This document shows positions 27,899-36,785 of a DNA stretch of 64,000 bases, in pieces. A program made the translations under genes and the position numbers. The stretch comes from Bradyrhizobium archetypum. GTDB taxonomy: Bacteria; Pseudomonadota; Alphaproteobacteria; Rhizobiales; Xanthobacteraceae. The notes below the pieces were generated by a model. The model was not told where the DNA came from, searched no databases, and worked only from the letters and a program-made list of their open reading frames with translations. Each line of letters opens with the position of its first letter. The first letter of the stretch is position 1. Location: contig NZ_JAAVLW010000002.1 in assembly GCF_013114835.1 (NCBI RefSeq), forward strand, positions 248,001 to 312,000. The letters are read 5' to 3'.

Positions 27899-28866
27899 GA
27901 CGCGAACTCGATGCGGGGGTCGACGGAACGATAGACGAGGTCCGTGATCAGGTTGAAGGCCAATACCATCGCCGAGCAGACGACGAAGACGCCGAGCAGG
28001 AGATTGTAGTCGCGCTGCAGCAGCGCCTCATACATCAGGCGGCCGATGCCGGGCCAGGCGAACACGGTTTCGGTCAGCACGGCGCCGCCGACCAGCGTGC
28101 CGGCCTGCAGGCCCGCCAACGTGACCACCGGCAACAGCGCGTTGCGCAGCACGTGGCGGCGCTGGATCACGGCATCCGAGAGACCCTTGGCGCGCGCGGT
28201 CTTGACGAAGTCGAGCCGGTTAACCTCCAGCATCGACGCGCGCGTCATCCGAGCGTAGGTCGCCATGAAAAATAGCCCGATCGTCGTCGCGGGCAGAATC
28301 AGATGGGCGGCGACGTCGAGCACATGCGCCAGCCCCGTGTAGCCTGCGCCGACCGTCTCGTAGCCGAAGCTCGGCAGCCAATCCATCGTGACCGAAAACA
28401 ACAGGATCGCCATCAGCGCGACCCAGAACAGCGGTGTGGCATAGAAGATAAGCGCCGCCACCGTAATCGCGGTGTCGGCCCAAGTGCCGGCAAAGCGCGC
28501 CGCCAATGCGCCGAACAGGATGCCGAAGGCGAGCGAGATCGCAAATGCGGTGCCCGTCAGCAACAGCGTTGCCGGCAGGCGATCGAGGATCAGCTTTGCG
28601 ACCGGCATCTGCTGGCGAAACGAGAATCCGAGGTCGAGGCTGACGATGCCCTTGACGTACAGGAACAGTTGCACCGGCAGCGGCTGGTTGAGGCCGAACT
28701 TTTCGCGGAGCTGGGCGATGAAGAGCTGGTCGCCGGCGCCGGCTTCGCCCGCCATCACCACCGCGGGATCGCCCGGCGCCATCCGGATCAGGAAGAAGTT
28801 CATGACGACGAGGGCGAGAAGGACGATGATGGCCTTCGCGATCCGCTGGGCGATGAAGGAGATCAT
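27895..28866 (-). CDS. Peptide-type ABC transporter permease (DppB-like)
   Basis: A 323-residue permease with the standard OppB/DppB layout: N-terminal helix (AIIVLLALVVMNFFLIRMAPGDPA), the long periplasmic segment with QLREKFGLNQPLPVQ, and the EAA loop (VKTARAKGLSDAVIQRRHVLRNALLP). Its stop overlaps the start of the DppC-like gene by ATGA. The binding-protein gene lies 72 bases upstream. Confidence 0.92.
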   Translation of the reverse strand: MISFIAQRIAKAIIVLLALVVMNFFLIRMAPGDPAVVMAGEAGAGDQLFIAQLREKFGLNQPLPVQLFLYVKGIVSLDLGFSFRQQMPVAKLILDRLPATLLLTGTAFAISLAFGILFGALAARFAGTWADTAITVAALIFYATPLFWVALMAILLFSVTMDWLPSFGYETVGAGYTGLAHVLDVAAHLILPATTIGLFFMATYARMTRASMLEVNRLDFVKTARAKGLSDAVIQRRHVLRNALLPVVTLAGLQAGTLVGGAVLTETVFAWPGIGRLMYEALLQRDYNLLLGVFVVCSAMVLAFNLITDLVYRSVDPRIEFAS

Positions 28867-28938
28867 GGGCTGTCGCTTGCGTTGGAGGCGCGCTATGCGG
28901 ACGTCAGAGCTGAAGCCTGACGCCCGACGATTGGGCGA

Positions 28939-30492
28939 TTACTTCTCGATCCAGGCGTCGCGGAAACCGTCGTTGACGCCGATGCCGGTCGTGATCAGGT
29001 TCTTGACGCTGCAGCGGGTGATGGTCGGGAACTGCAGCTCCAGCATCCACGCTACCGGCACGTCCTCGACCAAGATCTTCTGCGCCTTGGCATAGATTTC
29101 TTCACGCGCTGAATCGGGGAAGGCGACCGCGCCGTCGGCGAACAGCTTATCGATTTCGGGATTCGAATAGCCTTCGACATTGTTGAACGGCGAGCCCTTG
29201 GCGATCTGGGTGGAGACATAGTTGCGGCCGACGCCGAGGGCGGGATCGCCGTATTGGTAGAGATAGGTGAAGGCGATGTCGTAGTCCCACTCGCTGACCT
29301 TCTGGTTCCAGCCGGGCACGTCGGTCGCGATCATCTCGACGTTGATGCCGACGTCCTGCAGGTTCTGGCGAACCATCTCGGCCCAGCGCTGCCACGTCTC
29401 GCCATAGGGCAGCGGCAGCATGCGCACCTTCTCGCCGGCATAGCCGGCTTCCTTGAGCAGGGCCTTCGCCTTGGCCGGATCGTAATCGTATTTCGGCACG
29501 GCACTGGTGTAGTACTTGATCGCCGAGCCTGATGGACCCGTGGCGACCTTGCCGAGCCCGTTCCAGACCACGTCCTTGGCCATGTTGCGATCGATCGCAA
29601 ACATCAGCGCCTGGCGGAATTTCTTGTTCGCGGTGGGACCCGATCGGTTGTTGAGCCAAAGCCAGGAATGCGGGCTGAAGAATTCCCAGCCCGCACCGGT
29701 GACGCAGGTGTTTTTCAGCTTGCTCAAGCGCGGCACGTCGAAATTTTCCACCGAGCCGCCCGGCAGCACGTCGACCTTGCCGGTCTCGTAGGCGACGGAA
29801 CGCGCAGCGGCGTCCGGGATCACGTGCCAATAGATATCGTCGATATTCGGCTTGCCCTTGACGTGATAGCTCGGATTCTTGACGAGACGGATGAACGAGC
29901 CCTTCTGCCATTCCCTGAACATGAAGGGACCGGTGCCGATGGGCGTATTGTTGGCGGGGTTGGTCTTGAAATCGGTGCCTTCATAGATGTGCTTCGGGAT
30001 CATCGGCAACGAGCCGACCTCGAAGATGCCGATGAAGGGGCCGAACGGCTGCTTCAGCGTGAAGACGACGGTCGATTCGTCCGGTGCCTCGACCTTGTCG
30101 AGCTGCGCGAGATTGCCGCGTGCGCGCGCGTGCGTCTGTTTCAGGAACTCGATCGAGAACAGGACGTCGGCCGAGGTGAATGGCTTACCGTCATGCCAGG
30201 TGACGCCCTTCACGAGCTTGAAGGTGTAGACCTTGCCGTCCTCGCTGACCGACCAGCTTTCGGCGAGGCCGGGCAGCGGATCGAGCTTGGGGCTGTAACG
30301 CAAAAGCCCTTCATAGATGTTGCCGGCCACCATCTGCGTCGGGCCGTTCTGCACCAGCCCCATCATCAGGCTCGGCGGCTCGGGCTGGATTACGGCATTG
30401 ACGACGCCGCCTGCCTTCGGTCCCTCGGCCACTGCCGCGGTGCTCAGCAGGAAGGTCGTGGCGAGGCTGATCAAGATCTTACGCTTGGACAT
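28939..30492 (-). CDS. Peptide-type ABC transporter substrate-binding protein (SBP_bac_5)
   Basis: A 517-residue periplasmic receptor. The signal peptide MSKRKILISLATTFLLSTAAVA is followed by family motifs GNIYEGLLRYSPKLDPLPGLAESW, VTWHDGKPFTSADVLFS and RQALMFAIDRNMAKDVVW. It is the first gene of the five-gene reverse-strand set ending with the GhrA-like dehydrogenase. The cluster 5 family binds peptides, nickel, opines, sugars or amines, so the ligand is open; the adjacent aldolase and acetylpolyamine-amidohydrolase-like genes make non-peptide ligands plausible. Confidence 0.91.
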   Translation of the reverse strand: MSKRKILISLATTFLLSTAAVAEGPKAGGVVNAVIQPEPPSLMMGLVQNGPTQMVAGNIYEGLLRYSPKLDPLPGLAESWSVSEDGKVYTFKLVKGVTWHDGKPFTSADVLFSIEFLKQTHARARGNLAQLDKVEAPDESTVVFTLKQPFGPFIGIFEVGSLPMIPKHIYEGTDFKTNPANNTPIGTGPFMFREWQKGSFIRLVKNPSYHVKGKPNIDDIYWHVIPDAAARSVAYETGKVDVLPGGSVENFDVPRLSKLKNTCVTGAGWEFFSPHSWLWLNNRSGPTANKKFRQALMFAIDRNMAKDVVWNGLGKVATGPSGSAIKYYTSAVPKYDYDPAKAKALLKEAGYAGEKVRMLPLPYGETWQRWAEMVRQNLQDVGINVEMIATDVPGWNQKVSEWDYDIAFTYLYQYGDPALGVGRNYVSTQIAKGSPFNNVEGYSNPEIDKLFADGAVAFPDSAREEIYAKAQKILVEDVPVAWMLELQFPTITRCSVKNLITTGIGVNDGFRDAWIEK

Positions 30493-30546
30493 TGCATACC
30501 TCGTTTAAGAAAAAGCTTCCGCACTCTCACCATCGAAGGCGCGTCT

Positions 30547-31335
30547 TCAGTTCGCAAAGTCGGGATCGGTTCGCTCGAGCATCCGCTTGAAGGCGGCCCA
30601 TTCGCTGTCGGGCACGCCATTGAGTTCGATCGCGTCGTAGAAGGTCGCGTATTGGCCGGCGGTCTTGCGGGCCACCGCGTCGGAGAGCTCGACGATCTCG
30701 GCGCCAGATGACTGGATGGCGAGTTGCGCGCGGCAGGAGCGTTCCAGATTGTGCATCAGCTTGAACGCTTCGGCGACCGAGCGTCCGCAGGTCAGCATGC
30801 CGTGATTGCGCAAGACCATCACGAACTTGTCGCCGAGATCGGCGACCAGGCGCGACCGCTCATCGAGATCGAGCGCGATGCCCTCATAGTCGTGGTAGGC
30901 GAGGCAGCCGGTGAACTGCAGCGACCATTGATTGAGCGGCAGCAGCCCCTGCTTCTGGCAGGCGATGGCGATGCCCGCGACCGTGTGCGTGTGCAGGACG
31001 CAGATCGCATCATGCCGCGCGGCATGGATCGCGCTGTGAATAGTAAAACCGGCCGGATTGATGCCGAGCCCCAGCGGATCGTTGATGACGTTGCCATCGA
31101 GGTCGACCGTCACGAGGTTTGACGCCGTCACTTCCTCGAAACGCAGGCCGTAGGGGTTGATGAGGAAGCGGTCCTGCCGGCCTGGAAGGCGAACGGAGAT
31201 GTGGGTGTAGATGCTGTCGTCGAGACCGAGCCGATGAATCAGCCGATAGGCGGCCGCAAGGTCGATCCGGAATTGGAGGGTCGTGTCGTCCGCCGCCGGC
31301 CAGGCCTTCGCGGCGGTGTGGGCTGCGCTTGTCAT
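30547..31335 (-). CDS. Class II aldolase/adducin-family protein
   Basis: A 262-residue zinc-dependent aldolase-like protein. The metal-binding histidines appear in CVLHTHTVAGIAIACQ and the third in MVLRNHGMLTCGRSVAEAF; the N-terminal ISVRLPGRQDRFLINPYGLRFEE is the family phosphate-binding region. The ATG at 31335 has AAGGTGGAA upstream and is preferred over an ATG at 31383. Relatives include fuculose- and ribulose-phosphate enzymes and many uncharacterised decarboxylase-like proteins. It lies upstream of the ABC receptor gene in the same direction and diverges from a GntR gene. Confidence 0.83.
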   Translation of the reverse strand: MTSAAHTAAKAWPAADDTTLQFRIDLAAAYRLIHRLGLDDSIYTHISVRLPGRQDRFLINPYGLRFEEVTASNLVTVDLDGNVINDPLGLGINPAGFTIHSAIHAARHDAICVLHTHTVAGIAIACQKQGLLPLNQWSLQFTGCLAYHDYEGIALDLDERSRLVADLGDKFVMVLRNHGMLTCGRSVAEAFKLMHNLERSCRAQLAIQSSGAEIVELSDAVARKTAGQYATFYDAIELNGVPDSEWAAFKRMLERTDPDFAN

Positions 31336-31397
31336 TTCCACCTTCTGAATTTCGACCTTTTCAGCTTGCGTGCGGTGCAGCACTTGGGCAAGATTAA

Positions 31398-31415
31398 ACT
31401 GTCGACAATCGACGA
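31398..31415. promoter_or_regulatory. Operator-like TGTCGACA palindrome in the divergent promoter
   Basis: TGTCGACA at 31400-31407 with flanking ACTGTCGACAATCGACGATT lies between the divergent aldolase and GntR genes. Several FCD-type GntR proteins bind TTGTCGACAA-like palindromes, so this is a reasonable binding site for the product of the next gene. Confidence 0.4.
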
Positions 31416-31451
31416 TTAAAAAATGACCAAAGACTGGCGCGGGTTTAGCCG

Positions 31452-32201
31452 ATGCGGCCTATGTCTCTTCCGGTTGGACTACCGGCCCTTGCGGACAGCG
31501 ATCTGGTCGGCCAGATCGCGCGCATCCTGATGCAGGCCATTGTTCAGGGGCGGCTGCCACCAGGCTCCAAAGTGGTGGAAGCCGGCATTGCCCGGGAACT
31601 AGGCGTCAGCCGCGCGCCAGTGCGCGAGGCGGCGCGCCTCCTGGAAAAACAGGGGCTCCTGGTCGCGAGCCCGCGACGCGGCTTTTTCGTCCGCAAGCTC
31701 GAAATCAGAAACATCGACGAGATCTACGACTTGCGTCTGTGCATCGAGCGGCACGCCAGCGTGCTGGCGGCGCGGCGTCTCTCTCCGGAATCGCGCAATA
31801 TATTGCGGCGGCAAATCGACGTGCTGCATCGGACCGCCGATCTCGACGACCCGGCCCGGCAGGTGGAAGAGGATTACCGTTTCCATCGGCTGATCTTTGA
31901 AATCGCCGACAATCGCCGCCTGCTACGGCTGTTCGATGATCTCGCAGCCGAGCTGCGCATGGTCATCGGCCTGATCGGCCGCCTCTACGATGATCCGCAC
32001 GAGATCGCGCGGACGCACGAGCCGCTGCTGGCTGCGATCGAAGCCGGTCATCCCGAGCGCATCACCGCCCATGTCGACTACCACATCGGCCATGCCTGGC
32101 GCGAAGTCGGCAGGCTGGTGCGCGAGCTCACCACGCCCAGCGGCAATGCCACCGAGCCGCCGGGCGGCATCCTGTTTCCAACCAACGGAGTGTCCGTGTG
32201 A
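31452..32201 (+). CDS. GntR-family (FadR/FCD) transcriptional regulator
   Basis: A 249-residue regulator with an N-terminal winged helix (GRLPPGSKVVEAGIARELGV, then SRAPVREAARLLEKQGLLV) and an FCD domain (IYDLRLCIERHASVLAARRL, EEDYRFHRLIFEIADNRRLL with the metal-binding His). It diverges from the aldolase-ABC operon and its last bases overlap the HDAC-like gene start (GTGA), so it is co-transcribed with that enzyme. It probably governs both directions from the palindromic site between them. Confidence 0.88.
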   Translation: MRPMSLPVGLPALADSDLVGQIARILMQAIVQGRLPPGSKVVEAGIARELGVSRAPVREAARLLEKQGLLVASPRRGFFVRKLEIRNIDEIYDLRLCIERHASVLAARRLSPESRNILRRQIDVLHRTADLDDPARQVEEDYRFHRLIFEIADNRRLLRLFDDLAAELRMVIGLIGRLYDDPHEIARTHEPLLAAIEAGHPERITAHVDYHIGHAWREVGRLVRELTTPSGNATEPPGGILFPTNGVSV

Positions 32202-33223
32202 AGGCCGTCTATACCGAACTGCATCGAAGCCACGATCCGCAATTCTTTCTGGTGCGCGGTGTCGTCAAGCGCACCACCGAGCAGCCCGAACGCGCCGACC
32301 GCTTGCTGGCGGGATTGAAAGCCGGCAAGCACACCCTTGTGGAGCCAACGGTGTTCGGCCAGGGGCCGCGCGCCCGCGTCCACAGCGCCGAATATCTGCG
32401 TTTTCTGGAGGAAGCGTGGGACGCCTGGGTCGCGCTTGGTGATTCGGGTTCGGAGATGATCGCCAACATCCATCCCGTTCGCTATGGCGCGACCTATCCA
32501 ACCCATATCGTCGGCCGTCTCGGCTGGCACGCGGCGGATACGGCGGCTCCGATCGGCAAGGGCACTTACGCCGCCGCCTGTGCCGCCACCGACGTCGCCA
32601 CGACTGCGGCGCAACTCGTCATGGACGGAGAAGACGCTGTCTATGCGCTGTGCCGGCCGCCGGGTCACCACGCCTATGCCGACATGTCCGGCGGCTTCTG
32701 CTTCCTTAACAACAGCGCGGTCGCAGCCGCCCACCTGCGGCTGAAGCATGAGCGCGTCGCGATCCTCGATGTCGACGTGCACCACGGCAACGGCACGCAG
32801 GGCATCTTCTACGAACGACCGGACGTACTCACGGTGTCGATCCATGCCGATCCCGTCTTCTTCTATCCCTTTGTGTGGGGCTATGCGCATGAGCGCGGCG
32901 CCGGTCGGGGCCTTGGCGCCAACCTCAACATTCCCTTAGCCCGAGGCACCGGGGACGACGACTACATCAAGGCAATTGGGGAAGCGGAAAAAACCATCCG
33001 CGCCTTTGCGCCGGGCGCGCTGGTAGTGGCGCTCGGCCTCGATGCCTCGGAGCACGACCCGCTCGCCGGCCTTGCCGTGACCACGGCCGGTTTCCGGCGC
33101 ATCGGAGCGGCGATTGCCCAATTGGGCCTTCCGACCGTCTTCGTGCAGGAGGGAGGTTACTTGTCCGATATTCTTGGCGCCAATCTCACCGCTGTGCTTG
33201 GTGGGTTCGAAGAGGCGCGTTAG
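32198..33223 (+). CDS. Histone-deacetylase-family zinc hydrolase (acetylpolyamine amidohydrolase-like)
   Basis: A 341-residue arginase/deacetylase-fold hydrolase that removes acetyl groups from amines. Active-site landmarks are the paired His157/His158 (CRPPGHHAYADMSGGF), the zinc ligands Asp193 and His195 (ILDVDVHHGNGTQGIFY), the third Asp region LGLDASEHDPLAG and the catalytic Tyr region QEGGYLSDILG. It starts with GTG overlapping the stop of the GntR gene by four bases. With the nearby ABC importer this suggests uptake and deacetylation of an acetylated polyamine or similar amide; the substrate is inferred only. Confidence 0.88.
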   Translation: MKAVYTELHRSHDPQFFLVRGVVKRTTEQPERADRLLAGLKAGKHTLVEPTVFGQGPRARVHSAEYLRFLEEAWDAWVALGDSGSEMIANIHPVRYGATYPTHIVGRLGWHAADTAAPIGKGTYAAACAATDVATTAAQLVMDGEDAVYALCRPPGHHAYADMSGGFCFLNNSAVAAAHLRLKHERVAILDVDVHHGNGTQGIFYERPDVLTVSIHADPVFFYPFVWGYAHERGAGRGLGANLNIPLARGTGDDDYIKAIGEAEKTIRAFAPGALVVALGLDASEHDPLAGLAVTTAGFRRIGAAIAQLGLPTVFVQEGGYLSDILGANLTAVLGGFEEAR

Positions 33224-33454
33224 CAATGAGGTTAGGTTCAGTCGATCGCCTGCTACGCTGGCCGTTGACGGCTACTTTGCATGGGGTTGTTTTCGATATT
33301 TTGTTTGGCGGTCAACGCTGCATCGGGCCGAACCTGATCTCGTCGTGCTTTGGTCCACGCGTATGGGCGTGCCATGACGGCTCGCAGGTGTGGCACGATG
33401 TGCTGATGCCCAAATCTCGACATCGCTTGCCGGCCGATCTAAGCTCAAGGCACG

Positions 33455-33709
33455 ATGCACCGAAGAACGGTCCGAATGCTCTTTGCTTTGCGGGGGTTGC
33501 TGGCTCCGTTGCGGAGCTTGTCCCGGGAGCGCATGGCTGCGCAAGTCGATGCGACCGATCGACCGGCTTCGCCACTTCTGGTTTACGTCGTCGCGTCGCT
33601 TTTCGCGATCCTGTCGATTCTGCTCGTCGATCGGCACCGCGAGGAATTGCAGGCGCTCGGCCTCGTCGGCGGGGCAGAGCGGATTGATCCGGTCTTCATG
33701 AGCCCGTGA
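33455..33709 (+). CDS. Small hypothetical membrane protein
   Basis: An 84-residue frame with a basic N-terminal half, one membrane segment (LLVYVVASLFAILSILLV) and a polar tail (DRHREELQALGLVGGAERI). The composition and the helix make it a plausible gene, but no family is recognised and no clear ribosome site is seen. The 231 bases before it (33224-33454) contain nothing recognisable. It converges on the Mrp-type gene with 15 bases between them. Confidence 0.45.
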   Translation: MHRRTVRMLFALRGLLAPLRSLSRERMAAQVDATDRPASPLLVYVVASLFAILSILLVDRHREELQALGLVGGAERIDPVFMSP

Positions 33710-33724
33710 GCTGCCCAGCCGAGT

Positions 33725-34588
33725 CTACTCGATGACGATACGCGGCGGCGGCCGGTGCACCGCGCTGGTGATGATCGAAGTCCAGATGTCGCGGGCGATG
33801 CCGATGTAACGCTTCGCGTGAATACCATCAGGCTCGACCGCGACGATGGGACGGCCATCGTCGGAGGTCTGACGGATCTGCATATCGAGCGGGATCTCGC
33901 CGAGATAGGGAATGCCGCGGCGTTCGGCTTCCGTCCGCGCGCCGCCATGGCCGAAGATCGGCGTGACGTGGTTGCAGGTCGGACAGCAGAAGCTCGACAT
34001 GTTCTCGATCAAGCCCAGGATCGGGATGCTCACCTTCTGAAACATCGCGATGCCGCGCCGCGCGTCGATCAACGCGATGTCCTGCGGCGTCGAGACAATG
34101 ATCGCGCCGGCGAGCGGCGCCTGCTGTGCCATGGTGAGCTGCGCGTCGCCGGTTCCGGGCGGCAGGTCGACGACGAGAATGTCGAGGTCGTCCCATGCGA
34201 CTTCGCGCAGCATCTGCGTGATCGCCGAGATCACCATCGGCCCGCGCCATATCATGGCGCTGTCTTCCTCGACCAGAAAGCCGATCGACATCACCTTGAC
34301 GCCGAACCGTTCCATCGGCTCCAGCATCCGCGGCCCGAGCTGCCGCGGTTTGCCGCGCAGCCCGAACAGTTTTTGTTGCGACGGACCGTAAATGTCGGCG
34401 TCGAGAATGCCGGTTTTCAGTCCGAGCGCGGCAAAACCGAGCGCGAGATTGCAGGAGGTGGTGGACTTGCCGACGCCGCCCTTGCCAGAGCCGACCGCGA
34501 CGATGTGCTTGACGCCGGGAATGCCTGATGCTTTCGACGTCGCGCGGGCCTTGAGATCGGTAGAGGACACGGATGGCTTACGATCCAA
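33725..34588 (-). CDS. Mrp/ApbC-family iron-sulfur cluster carrier ATPase
   Basis: A 287-residue P-loop ATPase with the deviant Walker A VGSGKGGVGKSTTSCNLAL, the ADIYGPSQQKLFG motif, LVVDLPPGTGDAQLT and the Cys pair FCCPTCNHVTPIFG that binds a bridging cluster in this family. The N-terminal MIP18/DUF59 domain present in many Mrp proteins is missing. Its start overlaps the end of the polyferredoxin gene by 11 bases, so it is co-expressed with it. The likely job is delivering iron-sulfur clusters to the polyferredoxin or the formate dehydrogenase subunits encoded across the divergent promoter. Confidence 0.88.
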   Translation of the reverse strand: MDRKPSVSSTDLKARATSKASGIPGVKHIVAVGSGKGGVGKSTTSCNLALGFAALGLKTGILDADIYGPSQQKLFGLRGKPRQLGPRMLEPMERFGVKVMSIGFLVEEDSAMIWRGPMVISAITQMLREVAWDDLDILVVDLPPGTGDAQLTMAQQAPLAGAIIVSTPQDIALIDARRGIAMFQKVSIPILGLIENMSSFCCPTCNHVTPIFGHGGARTEAERRGIPYLGEIPLDMQIRQTSDDGRPIVAVEPDGIHAKRYIGIARDIWTSIITSAVHRPPPRIVIE

Positions 34589-36617
34589 GCGGATCGTCCT
34601 TCTTTACGTTGCGCGCGCGCAGATAATCTTCCGTCGACATCACGGGCGGGCGCTGCGGCGCTGCGTGCGGATCGAAGCTCTCGTTCACGACAGCTTCGAC
34701 GCGGCAATCCGCGCACATCTTGATGACGTCGAGCCGCCTTGCGTTGGCGCCCTGGAACATCCAATGCTTCTCGCCGCCGAGCTTGGACAGCACCCGCTCG
34801 ATCGAGCTCTTGGTGCCAAACGGTTTGCCGCAGGCGATGCAGTTGAAAGGCTCTTCTTCCTTCAATACGCGGTGCGGCGTGTTCCAGGCCTGGAAGTCGA
34901 GGCGCGGCTCGATGGTGATGACCTTCTCGGGGCAGGTCGCCTCGCAAAGCCCGCACTGCACGCAGAGGCTTTCGGTGAACCGCAGCATCGCGCGATCGGG
35001 ATTATCTGACAGCGCGCCGCTCGGACACGCGGTGACGCAGGCATGGCACAGCGTGCATCCCTCGACATTCAGCTTCACGGTACCGAACGGCGCGCCCGGC
35101 GCCAGGGGCACGACATCGACTGGCGCAGGCGCGGCGAGGTGCAACTCGCGGAACGTCGTCTCCAGCACGCCGCGTTTGGCGCCACGCGGCATGAAGCCGG
35201 CCGGCTTTTGCGTCGCGATTCCGCGCGGCGCGGCATCCAACATGGCGCGCAGTTGCTCCGGATCGTCGGTCTCGAGGATCCGGATCACGCCGGCACCGAA
35301 GCCGAGCGCCGAGACGATTTGATCTGATGTTTCGACCGCGCGGCGAAGCGCCGTGATGTCGTGGCGTGGCTTGGCCCGCGTCAGCATCGCGGCACCGCTG
35401 CCGCCATAGGCGAAGACGGACGCAATGATTTCCGGCCCAACTTGCGTTACTTCGTTGACGTGCAGTGGCAGTACGTTGGCCGGCAAGCCATCGCCGAACC
35501 GCGCCAGCGCGTCGATAATGTCCTCGCCATGCTCGCCGTCATGAAACAACACCACCGCCTCGCTGCCGCCGGCCTTGCGGTAAGTCTGCAGCAGCGTCCG
35601 AAGGCGCCGCATCAGCGCGTCGACGCTCGGCAGCGCATAGGAGGCTGCGCCGGTCGGACATACGGATGCGCAGGAGCCGCAGCCGGCGCAGGTATTGGCA
35701 TCTATCGCGACGGCGTTGCCGTTCGGTGTGATCGCGCCGGTCGGGCACAGGTCGAGGCAACGCGTGCAGCCGGTGATGGACGAGCGCGAATGTGCGCAAA
35801 GCGACGGCTCGAAATTGACAAAGCGCGGCTTGTCGAACGTGCCGACAAGGTTCCCTGCCTCCGCAATCGCACGCTCGACGGCGGCCTTGTCGCGCGGATC
35901 GGCGCGCAGATAGCCCGGGCGCAATTCATGCGCGGGAAATAACGGGGTGCCGCCGGAGAGGTCGAGGATCAGATCGCAGGTGGATTTTGCGCCGTCGCGC
36001 GAAGCGCCGAACACGAGCTTCGCACGCGATGAGGGCGAAGGCAGCGCGTAATCGTCGATCGCAAGTTCGAACGCGCCGAGATGCCCGCGTGCATTGCGGA
36101 TCGTACCCTTCAGCACGGGAAACTCGTTGGTCCGGCGCGGCGTCACATCGCCGGGCCTGGTCAGAAGCACGGTAATGTCCAAACGATCGGCGAGACGCTG
36201 CGCCGCTTCGACGGCGACCTCGTCGCGGCCATAGATCAGCGCAACTCCGCTGCTTTCAAGCGTCACCAGCGAAAGGGGCGGCATCTCTTCGCCCGCCGCG
36301 GCAATCAGCGCAGCGGCTTTCGGGCCGGCTGCCGCGGCATCTTTCGACCAGCCGCCGGTTTCGCGGATGTTGACGAAGGTGAGCTCGGCTTGCGGCGAAT
36401 CCTCCGCGACCTCTCGAAACAACGGCGCTTCCTGCGTGCAGGTAACCGTGATCGCCGCGCCCTCGGCAAGTGCCTCCTTGAAGCGGTCGAGATCGAGGCC
36501 GCAAAGCTGGTTGGCCTGCGTGATCTTCCCCGCGCAGCCACGGCCGATCGCGTCCGCGTCGACCGGCACGGTCTTCTCGCAACTGCAAATCAGGAGGCGA
36601 GATTTCGCCGCACTCAT
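34578..36617 (-). CDS. 679-residue polyferredoxin with multiple 4Fe-4S sites in the formate dehydrogenase locus
   Basis: A large cytoplasmic iron-sulfur protein. It begins with a CSCEKTVPVDADAIGRGC segment reminiscent of heterodisulfide-reductase-like proteins. Around residues 290-350 lie two 4Fe-4S motifs (CTRCLDLCPTGAI, CAGCGSCASVCPTGA), and around residues 535-590 two more (CTLCHACVTACPSGAL, CVQCGLCEATCPEKV); further Cys pairs follow (CIACGKPFG, CADC). No membrane segments or signal peptide are present. It diverges from the accessory gene run and is coupled to the Mrp-type gene. It could pass electrons between formate dehydrogenase maturation and metabolism, but no activity is known to me. 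Confidence 0.82.
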   Translation of the reverse strand: MSAAKSRLLICSCEKTVPVDADAIGRGCAGKITQANQLCGLDLDRFKEALAEGAAITVTCTQEAPLFREVAEDSPQAELTFVNIRETGGWSKDAAAAGPKAAALIAAAGEEMPPLSLVTLESSGVALIYGRDEVAVEAAQRLADRLDITVLLTRPGDVTPRRTNEFPVLKGTIRNARGHLGAFELAIDDYALPSPSSRAKLVFGASRDGAKSTCDLILDLSGGTPLFPAHELRPGYLRADPRDKAAVERAIAEAGNLVGTFDKPRFVNFEPSLCAHSRSSITGCTRCLDLCPTGAITPNGNAVAIDANTCAGCGSCASVCPTGAASYALPSVDALMRRLRTLLQTYRKAGGSEAVVLFHDGEHGEDIIDALARFGDGLPANVLPLHVNEVTQVGPEIIASVFAYGGSGAAMLTRAKPRHDITALRRAVETSDQIVSALGFGAGVIRILETDDPEQLRAMLDAAPRGIATQKPAGFMPRGAKRGVLETTFRELHLAAPAPVDVVPLAPGAPFGTVKLNVEGCTLCHACVTACPSGALSDNPDRAMLRFTESLCVQCGLCEATCPEKVITIEPRLDFQAWNTPHRVLKEEEPFNCIACGKPFGTKSSIERVLSKLGGEKHWMFQGANARRLDVIKMCADCRVEAVVNESFDPHAAPQRPPVMSTEDYLRARNVKKDDPLGS

Positions 36618-36666
36618 TTTGAAATACCTTGAACCCGGAGCATCAAGCGGGTTGTTGCTTCATCCT

Positions 36667-36685
36667 GCGGTTCTGCGGTAACCGC
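36667..36685. promoter_or_regulatory. Inverted repeat in the divergent promoter of the formate dehydrogenase locus
   Basis: GCGGTT-ctgcggt-AACCGC, containing the perfect palindrome GCGGTAACCGC at 36675-36685, lies in the 168-base space between the divergent polyferredoxin and ligase-like genes. It could be an operator for both directions. Confidence 0.35.
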
Positions 36686-36785
36686 TCGGACGGATATCTG
36701 CAAGATACAAAGCCCGCTCGCGTGGTCGACTTGCACGGAATAGCTTACACAGGCGACCGATGGAGCAATTAGGGATTAGCCGCTC

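Noticed and set aside
33226..33687. A 153-codon forward frame
   Set aside because: Cys/Arg/Ser-rich with no plausible structure; the 84-residue frame in another phase looks more like protein.
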